Positions 25,822-38,308 of a stretch of 64,000 nt of DNA are shown in pieces; the stretch's first letter is position 1, and each line of letters starts with the position of its first letter. Origin of the DNA: Astropecten irregularis (taxonomy: Eukaryota > Echinodermata > Asteroidea > Paxillosida > Astropectinidae); the NCBI GenBank assembly GCA_963971285.1, contig OZ020255.1, forward strand, positions 19,933,046 through 19,997,045, in the 5' to 3' direction. The translations under genes were made by a program, and so were the position numbers. The notes below the pieces were generated by a model that worked only from the letters and a program-made list of their open reading frames with translations, made no database searches and was not told the DNA's origin.

Positions 25822-28800
25822 ATGGATGACTACTACGCCGATTTGTACCATGTAAGTCAAGTTTCTTTTGTTTCTATAAATTGTACCGTTAGAATCCGAA
25901 ATAAAAACTAAATGATGAAAATGTCTCTAGACTAAAATGTAATATTGTTTAGCAGTTATGCAAAGTTAAACAAAAACAAAATCGGGAAGAATATTGCTGG
26001 AGGTAAGCTTGTTCGTTTCATTTTGGTTGTAATCAACTGGGGCAGACAAACTGGTATGCATTTTGGTAATGGAGTTTTCGAAAAATAAGGAATCCTAGAT
26101 TTGATTTATTTTCTGCTTTTGTTAATTTCCTGTGTTCAGTATCCATAGCAACGATTCGTACTCGTGTTTGCTCTTTATATAATCAGTTTTGTTTTGTTTT
26201 GTTTGGTTTTTGTTGCTGTTGTTGTTTCGTCGTCGTCGTTGTTTTATTGATGTTTTTGTTTTTTTGTTGCTGTTGTTGTTTCGTCGTCGTCGTTGTTTTA
26301 TTGTTGTTTTGTTGTTGATTTGTCTGTTTGTTGATTTGTAGTGTTTGTTTTCCATCCCCAAGATGAAAATGGTATCTAATGTGAAGTATGAATCTGAAAT
26401 GGTCCCGCAATAATTAAACGCAAACGGAATTTTTTTCAATACTGCATTTTTTCGTTGGTGTACATTTTGTTAAAGGTAATACTGTATCATACTTCAGTTT
26501 TTATCAAAGAAATACAGATTCGTGTGCAAGAATATCAGACAAGGAAGATACAGTAACAGTAATCTGTGAAAATTGCAGCCCCATACCGAGCCCACTTTTT
26601 AAGAATTTGTTTAAGAATATTTTCACTTTTATTTGTGATCTTTAAAAGATCAAAAATAATTTTGGTCATTGGTTTTACTGTTGTCTGGATACAATTACAG
26701 CATTTCAGGCGAACACATTTCAACGGTATATGTTTCTACCACTACCATGTTTATACCCTGTAAGTTATAGGTAAATCTGTGAAGATTTCTGCTTCGGTAG
26801 GCTACCAAAGTATGATACTACTTTTAAAGACTGACGGTAGAAAATTCCAGAATATACTCATTCACTGTGGAAGGCCTTGTTACCAAATTACGATAATGAT
26901 ACTAGCATGTTCTTTCATAACATTAGCCACAAAAAATAACGAGCTGCTTTCTGGTAACCGAAAGCAGCAATTTGTCATTTATTATTCCACGGGGGAAACA
27001 AATGAAGGAGGTAATCAACGTGACAATGCGTGGGTGCTGTCTGTGAAGTAAACAGTAGCAATTTGTGTGTGTTCTCGAAGAATGATTACATTTTTTTTTT
27101 TTTTTTGTATTTTTGTATTTTTTTGTATGTTTTTTTGTATATTTTTTTGTATTTTTGTATTTTTTGTATTTTTGTATTTTATATGTTATCTGACTGACAC
27201 GGCTACCCACCATTATACATTTTTTTGTCATTTTAATGGATGGACGTTTGGGAGTGTCATGCAACCTTGTTAGGTCGATATATGTGGGTGTAGCAAAGAT
27301 ATATAACTCTAGACACAAAACGCACGCAACTTCGTGCTTCATTTTTTCGGAAAAAGGCACACACAAAACAAAACAAAATGTCTACAAACAAAATTGATAC
27401 AAAACAAACAAAAAACCAAACACCCCAACGAAGCTCTGTTTCGTTTTTTTTTTCAAAGAGCAAGCTTTCTACTTTTCGAGTGAAATTTTCACAACCTATT
27501 ATTTGGTCTTTGTTGTTTTGTTTTGTATTTATTTTTGTTTGTGTTTGCTTTAATGTTTGTTTTAGCTGTTTTTTTTATCCTTGCTATTTTTTTGCTTGAA
27601 TTTTTTGTCTTTTGTGTGTGCTTTCGTTTTGTTTTGTATTTATTTTTGGTTGAGTTTTTGTTTGGCATTTATATTAGTATTTATTTACTGGTGTTTTGTT
27701 CGGCTTGGGTGTCTTTCTTTCTTTTCTTTATTTCTTTCTTCCATGTTCTTTAATTCTCGGTGACGGTTCGCCAAAACAAGAGAACTGCATTTGTTCCTGT
27801 AATTTTTCATTTATTTAACATAACGTGTGAAGTGGACCGAGTAGTCCACTCTCTCTTCAATGAATTAAAGCAACAATGCTGATGGAAATTATAATGAGTG
27901 GGCTTTCTGCTAATTGCCATTAAAAACTCAATGACCTGAAAGACAAATTACACGGTTACACGATGACATGTACTGACAGGGAAAATGGGAGAGATCCATC
28001 CCAACCCACCTCATACGAAAAATATAAATAAAATAAAAAGACGCACACACGAGAGCATTTTCATCTTCAGGTAATTAAGCTTATACTCTGCGATTGTACA
28101 TGTTCAACTACCGCGACGTGTCGTCCAGAGCGCACTTAATTTAATTGGACAAGCTTAATAGCAAGTGATCCAATTGTAATGTCAGAGTATCAGGGCAAGC
28201 ACGGTGGGGAATATTGGAGGGGACGGGACATAATTCCTATTTCCCCGCGGTGGCAACAAATAAATAAATAAGCCAACAAGAGAATAATATATTTACCAAC
28301 TTCCTTTCATATTATGATAATATGATAATATGAATTGACACCCCATCCTGTACACACATTATCTCATATTTAGATACATGTACATACAAGACGTAAACCA
28401 CGTTATTACAGTGAAAGGACTTATCAATTTACATTTATGTGTAATTGAGATGGACTAATATCGTTCTTTGTTCATCTGCTAGCCATTTGAAATGTCACAT
28501 GAACCAATTACACGATGCGGGGTATATAGAAATTAATACCCTGTTTGGTGCATCAGCATAAATTCCCTTTTCCCATAATTATGCCCTGCTGAATTATAAT
28601 TTATGCACACTAGGGAAATGTGAGATAATGCTATTCTAATAATAACTAATTACTCGTACAAAAGAGTGGTGGGTTGAAAAAAGGCCAATCCCTCGCCAAG
28701 CGGCAACTCAAAATTTCTTGTCGTATCATCTTGTGAAACATTCTGTTGCTGAAAAGTAATTAGATCATAGGTAGTGATTCTTTTGGGTGGGTGGGGCATT

Positions 28801-31800
28801 TATTCCAATTGTCAAATTTAAAGGAAAATGTTCTAATGCGATAATTGCAATTTAAATCAACTGGGGCGATCTTTTTAGAATAACCAATTAATGCATTTAA
28901 TATTTTATCTTTAAAATAAAGGACAGCATTGTCTTTTTTCAGAGAGAAATATTTCATAAAAGTTATTGTGTTTTTTTTAACCGAAAGTACTTAACCGTGT
29001 TTTCGATCCTTTCTGGTTATGAACATTTTCATTATTTTGTAATGTAAATCCGCCCAGAAATAAGGCTAAAAGCCACTCTAGAAAAGAAACCACATGACAA
29101 AAACAAGAATAAATTCAGAGGAGCTGAGGTTAGAAATTGACATTCCTCTTAAAGCACTCGCGATTTTAGGAAGGAAGGAAAAATGTACCAGGTAAAGAGC
29201 TCCAAAGAGGTGTGGTAGGAGGGGAAAAGCTATTGGAATTGATCTTTGGTCGAAATTATCAATTTGTTTTAGATGTTATGGTTGCTATGAACATTCGCTT
29301 GCTAAACAAAGCAGGAAAAACAATGGCCAAAACCTGCTGCGACCTCAAACTTCACTCGAGACCCGGCAGCTTTTAATTAATTTCTACTATACAAAATTAT
29401 TAATTAGACAATCCATAGGTACAGCTCATAGAACCAAAGACACAACAAAATCGACAAGTTATGTACACTAAGTCTTATTGATGTGCTCACCTGTAATGTA
29501 TGGTTTCAGTGTGCACTGGCTATATGGTGTATAGCTGCAGCTTTACGTATACCATTCACCCAACATGTGGTGTAATGATGTTTACATTTGAAATGATAAT
29601 AATAATGTTGAATACATTGAAATAATGTACAGTGAATCCATGTCAGTTACACCTAGGTCGAGTCGTACGGATAATCCAGGATCTGTTCTTCTCATCTCAT
29701 ATGTCATATTATTGTTATTGTTATTGTTATTTGTCTATTGCTTGCAGCTGCAAGGTCAAGCATCTTTATTCAGGTTGTCAGTACTTCAAATCTTTGCTTA
29801 TTTTTCTAAATAGGTTGACAACATTCGGCTCCTGGCTGTATCGTATTTTCTTTGTAAATTATTTATTGTTTCTGGGATTTTCTTAGCTACTTTGTTTTGG
29901 TTTATTTTGCTTTTTGGCGTTTGGGTGTGTGGGGAGGGGGGCTTTATTTCTAGTTCACATTAATCCAATCTTTTAAAATCTGGCACTGTGGAAACAATGG
30001 ATTTGTTACATGCCACTTTTATGTATGATTAAATATCACAGTATTTTAAATACCGAATCCAAAAAAAAAACGGTCTACTACACTCGACGCGCTACGACGC
30101 TGTATTCTCATTTACATGGTTACCAAGCCACGTCAATATATCGCCCATTCTGACCGAGTGCCTATAAAACCCGTGGATTATTATTAATCCATGCTTACAA
30201 CGCTACCTTGCATTATTGATCCCTTACGAGATCAATGATATTATTATTCCCTGTATATAATTACAACATCGTAACAATAAAGTGGCATGTAGGAAGCATA
30301 AACGGGCTTCATTATTATCATCACCCAAAATGCCGAAAACGCAAACTGGTGTTCTTATGTTTGTTTGGTTGTTTGTTTGTGCGCTCCCTTATTCAAGCCC
30401 CGGATGTAGTTCTACCTCCATGCATCAAACCGTGAGCCATAAGCCATTTCTCAGTTGCCTGTTACTGCAACATGGATTGTATACCAAATGAAGCCCTAGC
30501 TGAGCCTGAGCCAAACTTCGGTAAAATGGCCGTCTACACATCGCAAGCTCAGGGGAGCATGTCGGCGATGCGTTATATCGCTCCGAATTTGCAAATTATT
30601 ACATGCGTAAAAGCCCAAACAAACGAAAACATACAATAATTGTCTCATTTTTGTCAATGGAGAGGAATCCTACATTTGCATTTGTTTGTTTGTTTGTTGG
30701 GGTGTTTGTTTGTTTGTTTGTTTTGCCAAGCGGTACGTACGTTGCTCGCCTCAGTGAGACAAGGCATTGCCACCACCTCATATTACAGTCATGTATATTT
30801 TCTTTCTGCTTGGTTGCATGTATTTATCTGTTACGCCAGATGAATGCTCATCTCAGTCAGACATGACATTGCCATCGCATTCTACATTTTGAATGTTTGT
30901 TTGTCTGTTCTGTCAGGTGGTTACTCACCCGAGTGAGACATGACATTGCCATCGCATTCTACATTTGTCTGCTTGTTTGTCTGTTCTGTCAGGTGGTTGC
31001 TCACCTCAGTCAGACATGGCATTGCCACCATCTTCTACATTTGCCTGATTGTTTGTCTGTTCTGTCAGGTGGTTGCTCACCACCGTGAGACATGGCAATG
31101 CCACCAATTCATTTATCTGGTTAATTGACTGTTCTGTCAGGTGGGAGCTAGCCTCAGTGACAGAATGTCATTGGCCCCGGCTGTTGAATATTTTCCTCAA
31201 CTCTGTTTTGTTTCAGTCAAGAGAAACCATTTTGTCATCAGTATCACCTAATTTTCATCCTATTTATTGAGGGGTTTTCAGTTTCAATACACAATTGAAG
31301 AACAGTTTTTAATTGCTTGAAGTTATGAGAACCTGACGTTTTCAATCCTAGAGAAGGATCTTTCTCAAAAGCATTTTTATTATTCCACGAAAACCACGAT
31401 GGCCCACATATTATACTAGCCACACAATAGTAACACCAACACTTTAAATATTTTATGAAAGTGCGTAATATATAAATTAAACAGCCTTTAAAAAAAAAAA
31501 CTCGAAATGGCGAGAATAATTTTCGAAAATTCAGGGGACAAAACAGACACAGATATGAAATTATAACGAAACGTACAAGTACATAATTATGTATTAAGTG
31601 TGTGTTATAATAATGATTGCTAGTTATTATTACTGAGAATTTGTTTGAAAGCGGCATGAAATATTGTAATGACCATTATGATAAGTTCCACGCGTTGCCA
31701 TGGCAACGGATACTAATTACACACGGCACAACAGCATCAACACATGATATTATCTTGGGCAGTTTCTTTTTATAATGATGATAATGATGGTTATTTGTAT

Positions 31801-34800
31801 TTAATTGGGTGCTTTTTGGAAGATGGCGGTATTGTCCGGCCTTGAGTGACGTAGAAGCAGCAGCCGTGAAATTGCCGCCGATAGCTCCATGAGCTCCTGA
31901 TCAAACGGTGCATGCGACTGCGCGATCGACCAGCCAGGCATAGATAGAACGTACCGATATCTGTGACCACTGTTTAAACCACGTTCTGGAAAAAGGCATA
32001 ATTCGTCTGGAAATAATGGACCTTTCCCATGAAATATGCTAATGAGATACGCGCACGCGCAAATGCATCACTGGTTGGCAAGCTCCATGCCCTCTTTGTT
32101 GTATGTGGTACGTACGTGCCTAATGTAGCTGCAACTTTCTTGCCAACCAGTAGTGCATTTGCGCGTGCGCGTATCTCATTAGCATATTTCATGGGAAAGG
32201 TCCATCGGCCCAAACAATAATGACAATGATGACAACATTCGCTTCCAATAAACCGTAAACAAGTATGACACCTTTTGATAATTACATGATATTAATTCAG
32301 CATTCTGGCGATAGACTTGAGCACAAAAATGGAAATAGATAAAAAAAAATTACCTTTCTTATTTCCCTTGTTAGGAAACCCAGCTGAACCAAACTTTATA
32401 GACAGCAGTTTGGGAATACGATGATTAAAAGAAAACATTTCCGACATTAAAGTTATATCTAGTTATCAAGAAAAACAATATTAGAGCGACACGCACTTAT
32501 TTGATTTGTCGCCCTAAAATAGCTTTTGTTTCCTTAAAAAATGTCGTGCCGAATTCAGTTAAATAAGTTAACTCATAAAACAATACATCCGGCGGGTGTG
32601 TTACCAGTATTTTGCATAAAATTAAATAACAATAAAAACCTTCAAATCAATTTTTTTAAATAATATTAATGCATGCAACATATTTCTGGTCTGTTCTGTT
32701 TTAAATACTCCCTTCTATTAGAAAGACGTTCCGTTATTTATGTGTGATCTTTAGATACTAATTTACATAAATGTACTAATACAAATATTGTATATTTATT
32801 TTGGTTTTTTTTTTTCTATTTTAATCCGGTTTGATTTTTATGGTAATTTGTTTTGAATTATTTTGTTGTTGTTTTCTTTTGATTACAGGCTCATCCTTAT
32901 GAGATGCAAGGAGCGAGCGCAAAGGAGCAAAACTCTGGCATCCACATGCAGCTCCGCAGCTTCGACGAAGAGATCCGTCGAGGGGACTTCATCTTTTGCG
33001 TCTATCGTTTGCACCGACAGCTCCAAGTTATCACCCCCAAGAACATCACCCTGGATTCACTCAAGTCTCTTCAGGAGCTGGTCAGAAAAGCGCCGTCGTC
33101 ACCCCAGCACGGAACCAGCAGGGCCTACTTCTACGCCTTCTTCGACTTCATCGACAGCCTCCGGAGACTGACCAAGAACTTCAAGGAGCGAATCAACGCG
33201 GTCCTTGTCGAGATCTTTTGCGACACACCTTTCTTACATTCGAAAGATATTCACACCCCGGACGAGTGTCCAATGAAGAGTCGGGACCAAGGGCTATCCT
33301 CGGACTCGCTGATGGAGAGTGGCGCACCTTGTTGGCAACTGTCGTGCAATGTGGACGGTCTGGAACGCACGGTCGGCTGCATGCAGCTCCTTCTTGAAGA
33401 GCCTAAAATCGATCAGGATCTCTTTGATGACAGCTCGGCCGTGAAGATCTACCAGTACAGGGACTGCAAGCGGTTCCAAAACGTCCTCAGGCTGGTCCCT
33501 GACGTGCTGTACAAGGGTAGGATGGCCACCATCCTGGCAAGGGCCTGCTTGTACAAGGCGCTGAATATCCGGCAGAATCCGCTCGGGAACCCGGCATCTG
33601 AGAGGGGTTTTTCGTCGTCGGGATCGCCGGATGAGGTTCTAACGGCAACACTCCCCACCGTCAGGGAGAAGGAGAAGACCTCTAGCAATCTGAGGAATGG
33701 GACAAAGAACCAACGGGTAGTCCCCAAACCGCCACCAACACGCAAGTCGAAGCCGACTAGCCTGAAGGACATGGACGAGGAGCGGATGTCTTACGTCCTG
33801 AAGCGGAGCCCTTCTTATGTCCAAAAAGGTTATGGCAACCAGGACAGAGGCCCTAGGTCCAAGTTTATTCCCCAGTCGAAAGCTTACAAGAAAGATGTCA
33901 GCCCGGACCCAGATGAATTAGAGGAGCTGGACAAGGAAGAGACATCTTCTCAGAAGCTTGATTCCTTCAAGATGAGTAGAAGACAAAAAGGGATGAGACC
34001 CACGGTTGGAAAGCCAAGAGATGGTGAGAGCGGAGAGAAGTCACCCCAGACCGACGGTGGAGGAGATTACAATGATGACATCCTGGGTAGAAGCGGCGAG
34101 TACGGCACCTCCTCGGTCACCGAGCTGCCTGACCTGACAACCGGTAGAAATAAACGGGACCTAGGCACCCGAGGCAAGCCCAAAACGGTCACATCAGCTG
34201 GGAGTGAAGAAAACCTGAGGATGCCTCTAATCCGCAGCGATGGGGTTGGTAAAGACAGACGCCAGCCCAAGGACAGGATGACAAACACTCGGGAGGAGCT
34301 GCAGACCAGACGCAGACTGGAGACACAAGGTAGAGATGACAGTCTGGATGATCTACCCACCATCGACCAAGGCATCGATGGCGAGGAAGATGAATCGCGC
34401 GACCAAGCCCCGCTCTCCTGGCAAGAAAGGAAGCTGGAGAAGCTGCGCAAGACCTTAGAAGGGCTCATCGAGGACAAGGAGAAGGCACGAGTGGCTCTGA
34501 AGCGCCTGACAGCCATGAAAGATGACCTGACTACGATGGTAGACAAGTATCGCGGCAGCTACTACCTCAAGCGAAACCTGCAGAAAGGAGTGGCGCAAGT
34601 GACCAACAAGGCTCAAGCATGGAAGGATGACGCCAAGAGCCTGGACAATAAACACCAAGTCTTGGCAAAAGACTTACGACTGGAAATTAAGCTGAATGGA
34701 ATGCTCTACAGGTAAGCCAGTGCATTTTCAATATCAGAACCTGGGCCATGGTGCTATGGAAGATAACCTCGCAATGATACTTCTAACAAGTCACATGTGT

Positions 34801-35412
34801 GTAATGATCACGTTTACATTTCAATCGAGAAAAACATTATGTAAGACATTATCATTATTGTTTTTCTTCAGATACAAAAGCATACTGGATAAGAGGATAG
34901 AGTACATGCGTGACCTGGTACAGGAAGAGCGCGCTGAAATCGAGGAACTTGACAACGGGCTCGCAACCTTGAAGCAGACCACAGACAAGATGCCCTACTA
35001 CGGCCTACCACACGACCAGGACGTTGAGGACTTTGAGGCGGAGTTTGGTTTGGGCTTGGGCCATAGCTGGGGCATGGGCCACGGCTGGGGCATGGGCATG
35101 GGTATGGGTATGGGCATGGGCATGGGTCCTGGCTGGGGCTTGAGCCACGGCTTAGGCTACCGGTACAGGGACTTGGGCAGGAGCCTCCCGTCGCTGGCCT
35201 CGCTCCAGATGATGCGCGATGAGGAGCTCATGCTAGGTCGCAGCTTCAACGGCAGATACGAAAAGTCCCTCTGGGATGCCCCCAAATGGGAGTCCTACGA
35301 CAGCCTTTGGCTTTTGGGTCATGAAGACATGCAGCCATGTCCCTGTCGGGTCCCGGGGGAGGTCGCCGAAGCGGGATCAGAGTACTGGGGGAGATTCCCC
35401 CTTGGGTTCTGA
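25822..35412 (+). CDS. Gene A: unrecognised three-exon coiled-coil protein, paralogue of gene B (797 aa)
   Basis: Exons 25822-25851, 32889-34711 and 34872-35412 join to 2394 nt without a stop. Exon 1 encodes MDDYYADLYH and ends at a GTAAGT donor (phase 0); exon 2 begins after TTACAG with AHPYEM; intron 2 splits an Arg codon (phase 2). The ATG in exon 2 at 32904 would also open the frame, but exon 1 is preferred because gene B has the matching exon. Residues about 31-235 form a helix-rich domain shared with B. Residues 236-515 are charged, Ser/Pro-rich and probably disordered. Residues 520-662 are a coiled coil. Residues 677-710 are a Gly/Met/Trp/His run absent from B, and 720-762 a conserved block (DEELMLGRS, then a YEKS..WD motif). 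No signal peptide or membrane segment. I do not recognise the family. X-box-like sites upstream suggest a ciliary role (inference). Existence of the gene is well supported, the function is not. Confidence 0.85.
26200..26330. repeat. 54-bp tandem duplication in gene A intron 1
   Basis: TTTTTGTTGCTGTTGTTGTT followed by TCGTCGTCGTCG occurs twice, 54 bp apart, inside a G/T-rich simple tract. Confidence 0.8.
26470..26827 (+). mobile_element. TTAA-flanked short element, copy 1
   Basis: A 358-bp element bounded by TTAA on both sides, with diverged inverted ends (AGGTAATACTGTATCATAC left, GTATGATACTACTT right) and a central palindrome around TTTAAAAGATC. It shares its whole length with the copies at 38309, 44899 and 45264. 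No coding capacity. TTAA target duplications suggest mobilisation by a piggyBac-type transposase (inference). It lies in gene A intron 1. Confidence 0.8.
27090..27182. repeat. T-rich tract of TTTTTGTAT units
   Basis: An unbroken T run followed by irregular repeats of T4-10 GTAT over about 90 bp, in gene A intron 1. Confidence 0.85.
30661..31165. repeat. 76-77 bp minisatellite in gene A intron 1
   Basis: ACATGACATTGCCATCGCAT and close variants recur at 30861, 30938, 31014 and 31090 (spacing 77, 76, 76), each followed by TCTACATTTG and then TGTTTGTCTGTTCTGTCAGG and TGGTTGCTCACC. An older, longer unit is seen at 30759. About six units. Confidence 0.85.
31318..31376. mobile_element. Fold-back family, short inner fragment, gene A intron 1
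   Basis: ACCTGACGTTTTCAATCCTA and AGAAGGATCTTTCTCAAAAG are in the same order as in the 41071 copy. About 60 bp remain. Confidence 0.5.
31694..31707 (+). promoter_or_regulatory. Perfect X-box palindrome in gene A intron 1
   Basis: GTTGCCATGGCAAC is a perfect 14-bp palindrome and a full match to the RFX X-box. It lies about 1.2 kb before exon 2, so it could be an intronic enhancer or an alternative promoter. Gene B has a comparable site in its own intron 1. Confidence 0.5.
32017..32204. mobile_element. 188-bp fold-back element with 66-bp near-identical arms
   Basis: Arms at 32017-32082 and 32139-32204 differ at only 2 of 66 positions. They include TTTCCCATGAAATATGC and the Z-DNA-prone tract ACGCGCACGCGC. 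The 56-bp spacer contains GTACGTACGTGCC. It lies in gene A intron 1, about 690 bp before exon 2. High arm identity suggests recent origin or arm conversion. Confidence 0.8.
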
Positions 35413-35830
35413 ATGTGAGAATCTAATAATAACAACAATAATAATAATAAACCACTTTTATATAGCGCAAATCACAATCAAACATGTTTTAAGCGCTTGT
35501 AAGAAAGAAGGAGAAAGAAAGAAATAAACATGGACATCTAGAAGATTCACATAAACACAGTCAAAAATATCAGAATAAACCAAAACAATCAATTTAAGAA
35601 TAGATGTGTTTTAAGGAGCGCCTTAAACATTTACTGTTCAACAGTACCAGCTAGCTTGATGTTCTCTGGAATAGTGTTCCAGAGTTGTGCTGCTGCTGCT
35701 GCTGAAAAAGCTCTACACCCATATGATTTTGTTGAAGTATGGGGGCACACCAATTGAAACTTGGATCTGACAAGATGAGGCAAACCGCCATATTAAGCAG
35801 CCACCAAAATAAGGTTTACATCCAAGCTGT
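35413..35830. repeat. Probable interspersed repeat directly after gene A
   Basis: Starts with an AAT microsatellite and TTTATATAGCGCAAATC, continues through TTCCAGAGTTGTGCTGCTGC. Words of this type (short trinucleotide run, ATAGCGC, TCCAGAGTT) are typical of dispersed repeats in marine invertebrates as far as I recall; no second copy is in this window. Confidence 0.35.
35446..35451 (+). promoter_or_regulatory. Possible polyadenylation signal of gene A
   Basis: AATAAA occurs 33 bp after the gene A stop codon, at the end of an AAT-repeat tract. Because it belongs to a simple repeat it may be coincidental. Confidence 0.3.
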
Positions 35831-37589
35831 TACCCTTGACTTTTATACCCACTCTGCATGCTAAGTCCCTTTCATCAAGTGCCTTGAATTAGCTCATATG
35901 TTTCAATTGATAGTTATATTTTTATTTTTCTCGTCTAAACAAATGGTCATTGAAAAACCAAAAACCAAAAAACACAATATGCGTCACAAAACAAGGGAAA
36001 ATGTCAGGAAAAAGTAAAAATAAAAATACATAAGAGAATAACATCAGAACACAAAAGGAAACATGAAATTAAATGACGAATTAATGTACAGATCTGTTGA
36101 TAAACAATTTTAGGTTAGATTTAATTAAAGTTGTCACAGTGGCTGAAATATTTTGCCTTGTTATCAATGTTAAATAATTATATACTCGTGTAATCCTCTG
36201 CATTTACTTTATCAATATAAATAATATTATAGAGGTGTGAATAATATGAGAATATGAATGAAAATAATTATTTTTGAATGAATTATTTTACTCTACTTTA
36301 AAGTAACACAAAAGTTACAGAATTTTATCCCTTGTATACTATTTTTACTTTCATTCTTTGATATTTTTCAAATTTATCTTGATTAAGAACAAATAATGCG
36401 CAATTTTTTTGTCGGATGAGAGAAACTGAAACAATCGTTTAAAAATCTGTCTGTCTTTTGATCTAACATATTTTCATTTGATTCTAGTTTTTTTTTTCCG
36501 TTGTCATTATTGAGATATTTTTAACTTTTCTTTGCATGTATGAAGTTATGGAGCCAGTAGATAATTATTGCAAAATGTTGGAACAAAAAGCCGAACATTT
36601 TATTACCGTTTTCGTGTGAATTTCTCAACCAAATCGATTTATTCATTGTAAACTGATTTTATGTACTACTAACAGTTGCACATGTCATGGCATGATATTT
36701 TTCTCTGTTTTCTGTTTTCACTTTTCTTTTTTTTTAGAACAAACATTTCACTGAATCATTTGGTTTTGGAAATGCCATACCTTTAAGCTATTTTGTGGAA
36801 ATGACATCATATTAGTGATATGACATATAAGAAGAGACACCACATCATTTGTTGTTTGTTTTTATTATAAATGACTGCGTTCCTACTGCATTTTACAGTT
36901 ACAGTCAAAACCAGCTGCATTTGAATACTGAACACCATTTATTTTACAATGGGAAATATTGCACGGAAATATTAGTTCATAATTGACATTTTCGAAAAGT
37001 ATAAGCTTTTAGACAGACCAAAACGAAATATTTTGGTCCCTTAACGATCTCTATCATTTACCCCCTCTATTAGTTTAAATGCATATTATCGTAATTTCAT
37101 TTGCATGTTGAATTTGATGTTAATTACACAGACACATCTAATAGATTAAATTCGCACAGATGTACTCAGTGTTTGTTCGAAAATGTATCGTTTTTGCAAG
37201 TATTTCTGTTTCAAAGTCCAAGTTTCATCAAAGATAGAAAAAACGACTAACACTTCTCCAAAGATGACAAGAAAAATCTCACAAGCAAAGGACGCGGTGT
37301 TTAAGAAATCATCTAAATTCAAGTGCAATGATTATTAACTTATTGGCAAACTTGAAATGATTCAAACAATTGTCCAAATCATCTCAAATACTAGTTTGGT
37401 TTGTCTACATTCCCAGGGCCATGTACATGAGGCAAATTTTTCACAGGCAACTTGGAGGCAACCAATTGTAGTGTATGCAGCAGGAACACTATTGAAAGTG
37501 CAGAAGACATTATTTTGTGTTCCCATCCAGGGTAGATTTGTAACTTGTCAATGATTGCCCGCGGGGAAAGGTTGGCTGTAAATTGCCTG

Positions 37590-37690
37590 AAGCAGATTTC
37601 ACAAAGCACTAATATTGATTTAATCTTAGTCTTTTATTGTCACAATAGAAATCACCATGGTAATACTGACAACTCATCTTAACATGAACC
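37590..37690. repeat. Decayed interspersed repeat, related to 50650-50820
   Basis: GATTTCACAAAGCACTAATAT, TTGATTTAATCTTAG and ACTGACAACTCATCTTAA recur in the same order at 50655-50780 as GATTTCACCAAGAGCTAG, ATTAATCTTA and ACTGGCAACTCATCTTAA. Confidence 0.45.
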
Positions 37691-37883
37691 GTACTCATGA
37701 ACTAAATGTCCATTCCTTTATATACTTAAGGTCATAAATTCAGGGTTCACTTCGAATGCCACTAGGTGCCTCAAATCTTAAGACATGCTTCCACTAAAGA
37801 ATGTTACCTCAGTAAATGATAGAAAGCTAGCTTGATGTTCTATTCTTATGTGGCACACAATACTTATAGAGATAAATGACAGG

Positions 37884-38028
37884 CAATGGGAGACTTTGGA
37901 GAACCGGTCTTCAAGTCAACAGCGCACGCGCAAACCATGTGCGTGCAATTGTGAGCATGCGCGCGTTGTTTTGCGCGTGCGTGCGCGTGCGCTGTTGACT
38001 TGAAGAGGTTCTCCAAAGTCTCCCATTG
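37884..38028. mobile_element. 145-bp fold-back element with alternating purine-pyrimidine core
   Basis: CAATGGGAGACTTTGGAGAA at the left is mirrored exactly at the right end; the arms run about 48 bp with a 3-base indel, then meet a core rich in GCGCGTGCGTGCGC. It resembles the 32017 element in design but not in sequence. Confidence 0.75.
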
Positions 38029-38308
38029 AATTCTATAATACAGAATGATCACTGTGCATAGCGGAACGGGAACATACCGGTACTAAGTTGCAGCAATGAC
38101 CTCTGACAATTAACATCTGGTCTACTGTGACTGGTATACGGACATTAATTACTTTGTGCATTGGAATGAATACCAGACAAAACCCACAAATTATTCAGAA
38201 CCACACATCTATAAAAGAGATTATACATGGCGTCTCCACAAACCTACTTCATTACGTTACTTCCGGCATGCAAAGCTTCGAATCCTAACCACAAATTATT
38301 CACAAGGT

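Noticed and set aside
26923-27366. 147-codon frame with Lys/Tyr repeats
   Set aside because: Product of the TTTTTGTAT simple repeat read on the minus strand.
30661-31165. CRISPR-like regular repeats
   Set aside because: Units of 76-77 bp are contiguous and diverged, with no unique spacers; it is an animal minisatellite.
34067-34546. 159-codon minus-strand frame inside gene A
   Set aside because: Shadow of the coding strand in a GC-rich exon, Ser/Arg/Leu-rich without any domain pattern.
34696-34871. Separate 238-codon gene starting at 34696
   Set aside because: The first part is intron 2 of gene A read through; the rest is exon 3.
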